From assembly GCF_938030725.1 (NCBI RefSeq), contig NZ_CALHIQ010000137.1:1-5360 (forward strand): a stretch of 5,360 nucleotides of DNA, written 5' to 3'. Shown piece after piece: positions 1 to 4,928 of this stretch. The position numbers and the translations under genes are program-made. The stretch comes from an uncultured Fretibacterium sp. (GTDB lineage Bacteria; Synergistota; Synergistia; Synergistales; Aminobacteriaceae). Every line of letters begins with the position of its first letter. The stretch's first letter is position 1. The notes below the pieces were generated by a model that worked only from the letters and a program-made list of their open reading frames with translations, did no database searches and was not told the DNA's origin.

Positions 1-389
1 CCGATGTGCTCGGCCTCGCCCTCGCAGCCCAGACGGCGGAAGTGCGCCCCCGTCGCCACGATGAGGGCCTCGGCCTCGATCTCGTTCGTCTCGTCGCCCT
101 TTTTGGTGACGACGATCTTCTTGTCGCCGCGGAGCTCGACCTTGGAGTCGTCCACCGTGCGGATCTCCGTGTTGAACTTCAGCGCGTGCTGGTGCAGCAT
201 CTCGCCTACCTCGGGTCCCGTGGCGTGCGGCACTCCGGGGTAGTTCTCGATCTCGTCGGTGGTGTTGATCTGCCCGCCCGTCCTGCCCCTCTCCAGAAGG
301 AGGACGTCCAGCCCGGCGCGACGTCCATAGATGGCCGCGGACATGCCCGCAGGGCCGGCGCCAATGATAACGAGCTCACGCTTTTCCAT
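1..389 (-). CDS. trxB: Thioredoxin reductase, N-terminal part (cut by window edge)
   Basis: This is a flavoprotein that uses NADPH to reduce thioredoxin in the cytoplasm. The first 129 residues are visible. They begin MEKRELVIIGAGPAGMSAAI, a Rossmann FAD-binding motif (G10-A-G-P-A-G15) within the first 20 residues. The FAD-site segment RTGGQINTTDEIENYPG follows at about residues 36-52, and the strand ending ATGAHFRRLG at 112-121 is the usual 'ATGA' motif after the first FAD half. The redox CxxC pair is expected a few residues beyond the window edge, so it cannot be confirmed. The ATG at 389-387 puts the FAD motif at the usual distance from the N-terminus. The nearest Shine-Dalgarno (AAGGAG, 401-406) is 11 nt away, which is long. 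A closer ATG at 397 is in another frame and opens only a shadow reading frame. The gene lies 110 nt downstream of prmC and may have its own promoter in the AT-rich stretch at 411-426, but no convincing -35 box is visible. Confidence 0.94.
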   Translation of the reverse strand, partial: MEKRELVIIGAGPAGMSAAIYGRRAGLDVLLLERGRTGGQINTTDEIENYPGVPHATGPEVGEMLHQHALKFNTEIRTVDDSKVELRGDKKIVVTKKGDETNEIEAEALIVATGAHFRRLGCEGEAEHI

Positions 390-499
390 AACTTCATCGA
401 CTCCTTAAAGTAATTAATGATTGATTCGCCTCAGCCTGGCCGCCGGGCGGGGCAGCCCTTGCAGGTCCTCCGACGCGCGCCAGAGCCGTTCTTTAAGTA

Positions 500-1372
500 T
501 TATCCCCGATATTTTAAAACAACGCAACGAAGAATTGCGGAGTCGTCCGCGATCCCCTGAAGAAACGAGAAAGCTCGGTTGGGGGAGCGCTCCGCAACGT
601 CCCGAATGGCGCGGGCCTGATCGCTCCCTCCCGTTTCAAGGATGACGAAAGCCCCCGGCTTGAGCCACGCCGGCGCGCTCGCCAGGAGCGCCCGGTAGCA
701 GTCCATCCCGTCCGTGCCTCCGTCGAGCGCCAAGTGGGGCTCATGGTCCCTCACCTCGCGCATAAGGTGGGGGATCGCGCCCCTTGGAACGTAGGGGGGG
801 TTGCTGATCAGGAGGTCGCACTCGCCCCGAACGGCGATGTCCTCCGGGGCGTCGGTGGGGAGGAGGTGGGCCCTGGAGCTCAAGTCCCAGCGGGCCAGGT
901 TCTCGGCAGCCCATTTTCGGGCGTCGGGCGACCGCTCCGCCAGGATGCCGCGGGCCAGGGGGCGCTCCAGGAGGAGTGTCGCGGCGATGCAGGCGCTGCC
1001 CGTGCCCCAGTCCAGAAACGTGAAGGGCGCGTCCTGCGGGAAGATGTCCAGGGCGGCCCGAACGAGGACCTCCGTGTCCCCCCGCGGGACGAGGACGCCG
1101 GGCCCCACGCGGAAGTCGCGCCCCCAGAAGTCCGCCGTCCCCAGGACGTACTGCAGGGGCTCTCCAGCCTCCCGGCGCCGTATCCCGGCCTCCAGCGCCT
1201 CCGGCAGAACGACCTCCCGCTCCGGGTGCGCCAGGAGCTCCGCCGAGGAGAGGCGGAGGCCGTCGCAGAGCAGCCATCGCGCCTCCTGCTCCGCGTTGGT
1301 CACGCCCGCGGCGGAGAGGCGCCTTCGGATGGACGTCAGGTGCGTGCGCAGCGTTGCGCTTCCCGCGCTCAT
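500..1372 (-). CDS. prmC: Release factor glutamine methyltransferase PrmC (HemK)
   Basis: This SAM-dependent enzyme N5-methylates the glutamine of the GGQ motif in release factors RF1 and RF2, which speeds peptide release. The 290-residue product has the family's normal length. An N-terminal helical substrate-binding domain runs to about residue 75 and ends in EPLQYVLG (71-78). VPRGDTE (95-101) matches the usual PRPDTE. The SAM-binding motif DWGTGS is at 121-126, the acidic residue that should hold the SAM ribose is E146, the catalytic NPPY is at 191-194, and EPHLALDGGTDGMDCYR is at 211-227. Motif I reads GTGSA rather than the commoner GTGSG. The ATG at 1372 shares one base with the prfA stop (TGATG), and a GGAGGA site at 1376-1381 lies inside the end of prfA. 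The enzyme is therefore probably translationally coupled to its own substrate. A longer in-frame extension back to 1681 runs antisense-free but entirely inside prfA, and was rejected as the start. No clear terminator follows. Confidence 0.96.
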   Translation of the reverse strand: MSAGSATLRTHLTSIRRRLSAAGVTNAEQEARWLLCDGLRLSSAELLAHPEREVVLPEALEAGIRRREAGEPLQYVLGTADFWGRDFRVGPGVLVPRGDTEVLVRAALDIFPQDAPFTFLDWGTGSACIAATLLLERPLARGILAERSPDARKWAAENLARWDLSSRAHLLPTDAPEDIAVRGECDLLISNPPYVPRGAIPHLMREVRDHEPHLALDGGTDGMDCYRALLASAPAWLKPGAFVILETGGSDQARAIRDVAERSPNRAFSFLQGIADDSAILRCVVLKYRG

Positions 1373-2445
1373 CAGTCCTCCAGGTGTTCGAGCTTCTGCG
1401 TCTGCTCCGCCAGGATCATGGCGTCGATCATCTCGAAGAGGTCGCCGTCGAGGTAGCTGTCCAGCTTGTAGAGGGTGAGGTTGATTCGGTGGTCCGTGAT
1501 GCGGTTCTGGGGGAAGTTGTAGGTGCGGATGCGCTCGGAGCGGTCCCCGGACCCGATCATGCCGCGGCGCTCGCTGGCCTGTTCGGCGTTCTGCTTCTCC
1601 TGCTCCAGGGCGTACAGCCTGGCCTTGAGGTAGGCCATGGCCCGCGCTCGGTTCTTGATCTGAGAGCGCTCGTCCTGACACGTGGCCACGATGCCCGTCG
1701 GCAGGTGTGTGATGCGCACGGCGGAGTCCGTCATGTTGACGTGCTGTCCTCCGGCGCCGCTGGAACGATAGGTGTCGATCTTCAGATCCTCGGGGCGTAT
1801 CTCGATCTCGATGTCCTCCACTTCGGGCATCACCGCCACCGTTGCGCTCGAGGTGTGGATGCGGCCGCTGGCCTCCGTCACCGGCACGCGCTGACCCCTG
1901 TCCCCGCCGCTCTCGTACTTCATCATGCTGTAAGCGCCGTGGCTGTCGATGCGGAAGATGACCTCCTTATAGCCGCCAAGGCCTATGAGGCTGCTGTCGA
2001 TGACCTCGATCTTCCAGCGCTGCCGCTCGCAGAAGCGGGTGTACATGCGATAGAGGTCGGCCGCAAAGAGCGCCGCCTCGTCGCCGCCGACGCCCGCTCG
2101 AATCTCCACGATGACGCTCTTTTCGTCGTTGGGGTCCTTGGGGAGAAGGAGGATCGTCAGCTCCTTTTCAAAGTTCTCGATCTGGGGCTCAAGCTCGCTC
2201 AGCTCCTCCCTGGCCAGCTCCGCGATCTCCGGGTCGCCGCCCTTCAGGAGGTCCCTGGCCTCCGCGATGCTGGCGACGGCAGCGCGGTACGCGCGGTACT
2301 TCTCCACGACGGGCTCCAGTTGAGCTCGTTTCTTTCCCAGGTCCTGAAGCGCCCTGGGGTCCGAGGCCGTGGCCGGGTCCCCCATCCGCTCCTCGATGTC
2401 CAGGAACTCCTTCTCTATGGCCTGAAGCTTGGGCTCGATGTTCAT
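1372..2445 (-). CDS. prfA: Peptide chain release factor 1
   Basis: RF1 reads UAA and UAG in the ribosomal A site and triggers hydrolysis of peptidyl-tRNA. The 357-residue product is full length. Residues 1-100 form the helical domain 1. EIRAGVGGDEAALFA (114-128) is the conserved start of the core domain. The codon-reading tripeptide is PVT (188-190), of the PxT class, which marks RF1 rather than RF2 (SPF). RIHTS (195-199) carries the histidine that contacts the stop codon. The catalytic SSGAGGQHVN spans 228-237, with GGQ at 232-234. Just before PVT the usual GGHRVQRVP reads GGDRGQRVP (180-188), with Asp and Gly in place of His and Val. The reading frame is intact on both sides, so this is substitution rather than frameshift. 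The ATG overlaps the upstream DUF1385 stop by four bases (ATGA), and GGAGGA at 2452-2457 sits 6 nt away. The gene for its methyltransferase follows at once. Confidence 0.97.
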   Translation of the reverse strand: MNIEPKLQAIEKEFLDIEERMGDPATASDPRALQDLGKKRAQLEPVVEKYRAYRAAVASIAEARDLLKGGDPEIAELAREELSELEPQIENFEKELTILLLPKDPNDEKSVIVEIRAGVGGDEAALFAADLYRMYTRFCERQRWKIEVIDSSLIGLGGYKEVIFRIDSHGAYSMMKYESGGDRGQRVPVTEASGRIHTSSATVAVMPEVEDIEIEIRPEDLKIDTYRSSGAGGQHVNMTDSAVRITHLPTGIVATCQDERSQIKNRARAMAYLKARLYALEQEKQNAEQASERRGMIGSGDRSERIRTYNFPQNRITDHRINLTLYKLDSYLDGDLFEMIDAMILAEQTQKLEHLED

Positions 2446-3407
2446 GAGTTGTCCTCCATTGATTCCTTAACGGGCTGTCCTTCGGGGGGCTCCTCGTCGT
2501 CCCCGGTCCCCATCGCCGTGTTCAGGGAGGTCAGGGCCACCTCCGCCTGTCCGAAGTCCGGCTCCCTGGTCGTCAGGTACTGCAGGGAGAGGAAGGGGGC
2601 GATGACGATGCGCCCCAGCCGGCCGGAGTCCGCGGCGAAGCGGATGATCTCGTAGGAGGTGCCGATCACGATGGGTAGGAGCAGGACCCGCAGGACGACG
2701 CGACGAAAGAAGCTGCCCCCTCCCACGATGGAGAACACGGCGATGCTGACGAGGACGGCGATCAGGAGAAAGGAGGTTCCACAGCGGGGGTGGATGCGGG
2801 AGCAGGTCAGGATGTTCTCCGGCGTCATCCCCAGGCCGCTCTCGAAGGCGTTGATCGTCTTGTGTTCGGCCCCGTGATAGCAAAACACGCGGCGAATGTC
2901 GCCCCACAATCCGATGACTCCGACGTAGCCGATGAAGATGAGCGCTCGGACGACGCCCTCAAGCACGTTGGTCCACAGGGGGGACAGGCCGGGAAGCTCG
3001 GCGACCCAGAGGGGCAGTGCCACGAAGAGCCCGCCCACGGCGGCGATGCCGACCGCGATGGCGATGAGGAGGTCCTTGAAGGTCAGCGTTTCCTCCTGCT
3101 CCTCAAGGGCGACCTCCGCGGAGCGCGACAACGCCTTGAACCCCGTCGCCATCATCTCGCACAGGACGACCGCTCCGCGAAGGACGGGCAGTTTCCAGGG
3201 GAAGCGCTTCGTCCGGGAGCTGTTGGGCCAGTGCTCGCGAAAGATGCCGCCGGTGGGCCTGCGGACGGCCAAGCCCCATCGGGCGGGGCCCTTCATCAGG
3301 ACGCCCTCGATGACGGCCTGTCCTCCCACGGGAACGCGCTTCGCTTCCCCGGTCGCAAGGCGGGAGGCCGCGATGGCGGCCAGCAGCCAAAGTTTAATCC
3401 TCGACAA
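2442..3407 (-). CDS. DUF1385 / YqhQ-family membrane protein, function unknown
   Basis: This is a member of the DUF1385 family (B. subtilis YqhQ), often labelled a predicted metal-dependent enzyme but without a settled function. With the TTG start chosen here the product is about 321 residues. The signature VPVGGQAVIEGVLMKGP lies near 25-41. Hydrophobic segments at about 113-134, 152-168, 212-228 and 237-255 indicate a multi-pass inner-membrane protein, and a short hydrophobic stretch also lies at 4-15. The conserved loop YHGAEHK (177-183) has an H-x3-H pair, and TCSRIHPRCGTSF (201-213) adds C202, H206 and C209, so a metal site is plausible. Near the C-terminus SYE (251-253) and LTTREPDFGQAEVA (278-291) are typical. 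An acidic tail ends the protein. TTG at 3407 is preferred because GGAGGA lies 5 nt upstream; a TTG at 3467 would add 20 residues deep inside thyX. The gene overlaps thyX by about 14 nt and prfA by 4, so the three are almost certainly cotranscribed. Confidence 0.9.
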   Translation of the reverse strand: MSRIKLWLLAAIAASRLATGEAKRVPVGGQAVIEGVLMKGPARWGLAVRRPTGGIFREHWPNSSRTKRFPWKLPVLRGAVVLCEMMATGFKALSRSAEVALEEQEETLTFKDLLIAIAVGIAAVGGLFVALPLWVAELPGLSPLWTNVLEGVVRALIFIGYVGVIGLWGDIRRVFCYHGAEHKTINAFESGLGMTPENILTCSRIHPRCGTSFLLIAVLVSIAVFSIVGGGSFFRRVVLRVLLLPIVIGTSYEIIRFAADSGRLGRIVIAPFLSLQYLTTREPDFGQAEVALTSLNTAMGTGDDEEPPEGQPVKESMEDNS

Positions 3408-4086
3408 GAAGATCCTCCATATCCTTAAACGGCCTGCCACAAGGTTTGACCTCGCCGCAGGCGCCAAAAATGCAGGACGGACCGGCCCTCTTAAACAGGA
3501 CGGGGGCCTCCTGCCTGCACAGGACGAGCATTTGGCGGGCCAGCGCGCGAATCTCCCACTGGGCGCGGCGGCAGAGGCGCAGGTGGAAGAAGTGGTGCAG
3601 CTCCCGCGCGTTCATCGTCAGGACCAGCCGCGTTTCCCAGCCGTGGGGCAGGATGAAGCGGGCGTCCTCCGCTGGGACCCCCAGCTCGATGAGCCTCCGG
3701 TAGGCGGCGAAGGAGGCCTCGGCCTGCTGGCGAAACAGCGCCTCGGCTTCGGGCATGTTCGCGACGGTGGGGGGGACGATGACCGAGGAGCCCGTCATCT
3801 TGACGTAGCGCTGGCTCTGCTGGCTGAAGCTGGCCATGCGGTGCCGCACCAGCTGGTGTGAGGCCACGCGGCTCAGTCCGTCCACGGCGAAGGTGAAGGA
3901 GGCGTGCTCGAAGGTGGAGAGGTGTCCGCTCCGCCACAGCTGGTCCAGGAGCGCCTCGGAGAGGGACTCCCTCTCTCCGGCGAGGAGGTCCGCTGCCGTG
4001 ACGTCCCTGTAGCAGATGCGGGCCGCCGCAGCCACCAGCTCGTCCGGATGGGGCGTGTGCGCCAACAGGGCAACGGTGCAAGGCAT
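3394..4086 (-). CDS. thyX: Flavin-dependent thymidylate synthase ThyX
   Basis: ThyX makes dTMP from dUMP, using methylene-tetrahydrofolate as carbon donor and FAD with NADPH as reductant, and is unrelated to ThyA. The 230-residue product has the usual length. The diagnostic RHRx7S motif is RHRMASFSQQS at 81-91 and continues into QRY (92-94), which binds FAD and dUMP. ARFILPHGWETRLVLTMNAR (142-161) and HHFFHLR (164-170) supply the second conserved block, including N159, R161 and R170. The C-terminal tail carries C205, C210 and C216, a cysteine-bearing extension I recall in clostridial-type ThyX proteins. The ATG at 4086 fits the family N-terminus, with the LLAHTPHP segment beginning at residue 7. 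No Shine-Dalgarno lies within 20 nt. Instead a T-run and terminator hairpin directly precede the start, with AGGAAGG (4117-4123) beyond the hairpin. The 3' end overlaps DUF1385. It is probably the first gene of the thyX-DUF1385-prfA-prmC unit, or is reached by read-through from rpmE. Confidence 0.97.
   Translation of the reverse strand: MPCTVALLAHTPHPDELVAAAARICYRDVTAADLLAGERESLSEALLDQLWRSGHLSTFEHASFTFAVDGLSRVASHQLVRHRMASFSQQSQRYVKMTGSSVIVPPTVANMPEAEALFRQQAEASFAAYRRLIELGVPAEDARFILPHGWETRLVLTMNARELHHFFHLRLCRRAQWEIRALARQMLVLCRQEAPVLFKRAGPSCIFGACGEVKPCGRPFKDMEDLLVED
3413..3418 (-). promoter_or_regulatory. Shine-Dalgarno site deciding the DUF1385 TTG start
   Basis: GGAGGA lies inside the last codons of thyX, 5 nt upstream of a TTG at 3407-3405. 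No ATG or GTG occurs in frame between here and the conserved VPVGGQAVIEG segment. This is the best-supported start and implies a non-ATG initiation coupled to thyX termination at 3394. Confidence 0.6.
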
Positions 4087-4089
4087 GAT

Positions 4090-4116
4090 AAAAAAAGGGG
4101 CTCTTGCGGGCCCCTT
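4090..4116 (-). terminator. Intrinsic terminator after rpmE, abutting the thyX start
   Basis: Read on the minus strand, AAGGGGC (4116-4110) pairs with GCCCCTT (4101-4095) over seven base pairs around an eight-base loop, and the T-run extends to 4090 (seven Ts at 4096-4090). It begins 12 nt past the rpmE stop. The T-run ends only 3 nt before the thyX ATG, so the hairpin must also lie in the leader of any thyX message that reads through from rpmE. Confidence 0.85.
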
Positions 4117-4123
4117 CCTTCCT
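4117..4123 (-). promoter_or_regulatory. Candidate distal Shine-Dalgarno for thyX
   Basis: AGGAAGG lies immediately 5' of the terminator stem and is about 30 nt from the thyX ATG in the linear sequence. If the 4095-4116 hairpin folds, only the eight bases 4087-4094 separate its base from the start codon, which would give a normal spacing. This bridging role is inference; the purine tract and the lack of a nearer site are visible. Confidence 0.35.
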
Positions 4124-4128
4124 CTCTG

Positions 4129-4356
4129 CTAAACGTCCGTCTTCTGGCCGTAGTGGATGCCCTGGTACTTCTTCTGGAACTTTTCGAGCCGGCCGGCCTC
4201 GGAGAGGACGCGCCCCTTCTTGCCGGAGTAGAAGGGATGGCACTGCGAGCAGACGCCGACGCGGATCTCCTTCATCGTGGAACGGGTGGTGAACGTGTTG
4301 CCGCAGGCGCAGGTCACCTTGCAATCCTGATATTCGGGATGAATGTCCTTCTTCAT
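4129..4356 (-). CDS. rpmE: 50S ribosomal protein L31, zinc-binding type
   Basis: L31 is a small protein of the large ribosomal subunit that contributes to bridges with the 30S head. The 75-residue product begins MKKDIHPEYQ, standard for the family. Cysteines at 16 and 18 (CAC) and at 36 and 39 (CSQC) are the four zinc ligands of the C+ form, with an extra cysteine at 12. HPFYSGK (40-46) is the conserved stretch after the second pair. The zinc-free paralogue (YkgM/RpmE2 type), which lacks these cysteines, is excluded. GGAGGT at 4366-4371 lies 9 nt before the ATG. The gene is 57 nt downstream of rpsO with no terminator between them, so they are probably cotranscribed. A strong intrinsic terminator follows. 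Because the protein carries zinc, control by a Zur-like regulator is possible in principle, but no Zur box is recognisable. Confidence 0.97.
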   Translation of the reverse strand: MKKDIHPEYQDCKVTCACGNTFTTRSTMKEIRVGVCSQCHPFYSGKKGRVLSEAGRLEKFQKKYQGIHYGQKTDV

Positions 4357-4384
4357 AAGCGAAACACCTCCAAAAAAGCGAAAC
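4357..4384 (-). repeat. Nine-base direct repeat flanking the rpmE ribosome-binding site
   Basis: On the minus strand GTTTCGCTT occurs at 4384-4376 and again at 4365-4357, 19 nt apart, with the second copy ending against the rpmE ATG and GGAGGT between them. The repeat is exact. Its role is unknown; it could be a protein-binding site in the message, or chance. Confidence 0.4.
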
Positions 4385-4413
4385 CCTTTACTTAAGCCTG
4401 AGGTTGGGGCCGA

Positions 4414-4680
4414 TCAGTGGCGCAGGCCAAGGCGCTCGATCAGGCTCTTGTAGCGGTTGAAGTCCTTGTCCTTGAGGTAGCGCAGGAGCTTGCGCCGGCT
4501 TCCGACCATCTTCAGAAGGCCGCGGCGGGAGTGAAAGTCCTTGCTGTGGGCCTTCAAGTGCTCCGTCAGCTCACGGATGCGCTCCGTCAGCACAGCCACC
4601 TGTACCTCGGGGGAGCCGGTGTCGGACTCGTGCGTTCGGTACTCACTGATGACTTCCTGTTTCTTTTCCTTTGAGATCAT
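4414..4680 (-). CDS. rpsO: 30S ribosomal protein S15
   Basis: S15 binds the central domain of 16S rRNA early in 30S assembly and contributes to a bridge with 23S rRNA. The 88-residue product matches the family length. THESDTGSPEVQVAVLT (16-32) and HSRRGLLKMVGSRRKLL (50-66) are the standard RNA-contacting regions, and the protein ends IERLGLRH. The ATG at 4680 was chosen because AGAGGTGA (4686-4693) lies 5 nt upstream and the resulting N-terminus MISKEKKQEV aligns with known S15 proteins. A 21-residue in-frame extension to 4743 has no family support. S15 often represses its own synthesis by binding the rpsO leader; an 80-nt leader is present here, but the binding fold cannot be assigned by eye. 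The usual downstream partner pnp is absent; rpmE follows instead. Confidence 0.97.
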   Translation of the reverse strand: MISKEKKQEVISEYRTHESDTGSPEVQVAVLTERIRELTEHLKAHSKDFHSRRGLLKMVGSRRKLLRYLKDKDFNRYKSLIERLGLRH

Positions 4681-4759
4681 TACGTTCACCTCTGTCTCTA
4701 ATCGTGCCGCATGACCAGGGATTCGTCCGATCCAAGACGACATCCTGAGTGCAGGGCCG
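4681..4759 (-). promoter_or_regulatory. rpsO untranslated leader, possible S15 autoregulatory region
   Basis: If transcription starts about 7 nt past the candidate -10 box, the rpsO leader is about 80 nt. It contains a possible small hairpin, TCGTC (4740-4736) with GACGA (4727-4723) around an eight-base loop, and a weaker pairing of AATC with GATT closer to the ribosome-binding site. S15 leaders in other bacteria are known to bind S15 through varied folds. No specific known fold is recognised here. Confidence 0.3.
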
Positions 4760-4765
4760 AAGCGT

Positions 4766-4794
4766 ATATTAGCATTTTAGGACACGCGCCGCAA
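4766..4794 (-). promoter_or_regulatory. Candidate sigma-70-type promoter for rpsO-rpmE
   Basis: On the minus strand TTGCGG (4794-4789) and TAATAT (4771-4766) are separated by 17 nt, and the -10 box is preceded by TGC, an extended -10 element. The -10 box matches TATAAT at four of six positions and the -35 box has the TTG core. The site stands out as AT-rich in a G+C-rich background and lies in the only sizeable gap upstream of rpsO. Confidence 0.6.
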
Positions 4795-4880
4795 GTGGGG
4801 CCTTGACGCCAGCGCCGCGCGGACATCCCCGTTTCCCGCCTCGTGTCCCCTTTCGAGGGCCTCCATAGTGTAGAATAACG

Positions 4881-4898
4881 TTGCGGGCGTGCCCGCAA
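4881..4898. repeat. Perfect 18-base palindrome ahead of the YbaK-like gene
   Basis: TTGCGGGC and GCCCGCAA are exact reverse complements separated by GT. The site lies 30 nt before the plus-strand ATG at 4929. A possible -10 box, TAGAAT at 4871-4876, sits just upstream but has no recognisable -35 box; if it is used, the palindrome would cover the transcription start, a common operator position. No proper T-run follows on either strand, so a terminator is less likely. Confidence 0.45.
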
Positions 4899-4928
4899 CA
4901 TTCCTTTTGTATAGGGGGAGAGCGCAGG

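Noticed and set aside
121..129. SAM-site wording: PrmC motif I GTGSA as a sign of an inactive enzyme
   Set aside because: These are residue numbers in PrmC. Ala for the last Gly is mild, and the D121, E146 and NPPY residues are all present, so loss of function is not supported.
390..499. Possible terminator or promoter between prmC and trxB
   Set aside because: The G+C-rich CCGCCGGGCGG at 440-450 makes only a four-pair stem with no T-run, and the AT-rich stretch at 411-426 lacks a matching -35 box.
1373..1681. In-frame upstream extension of prmC
   Set aside because: It lies wholly inside prfA, adds 103 residues unlike PrmC, and the ATG at 1372 has a Shine-Dalgarno and TGATG overlap.
1354..2655. 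433-codon open frame on the plus strand across prfA
   Set aside because: It is antisense to a complete, motif-bearing prfA, has no family-like motifs, and is the expected by-product of strong G/C third-position bias.
4681..4743. 21-residue N-terminal extension of S15
   Set aside because: Known S15 proteins start at the equivalent of the ATG at 4680, which has a strong Shine-Dalgarno; the extension is leader sequence.
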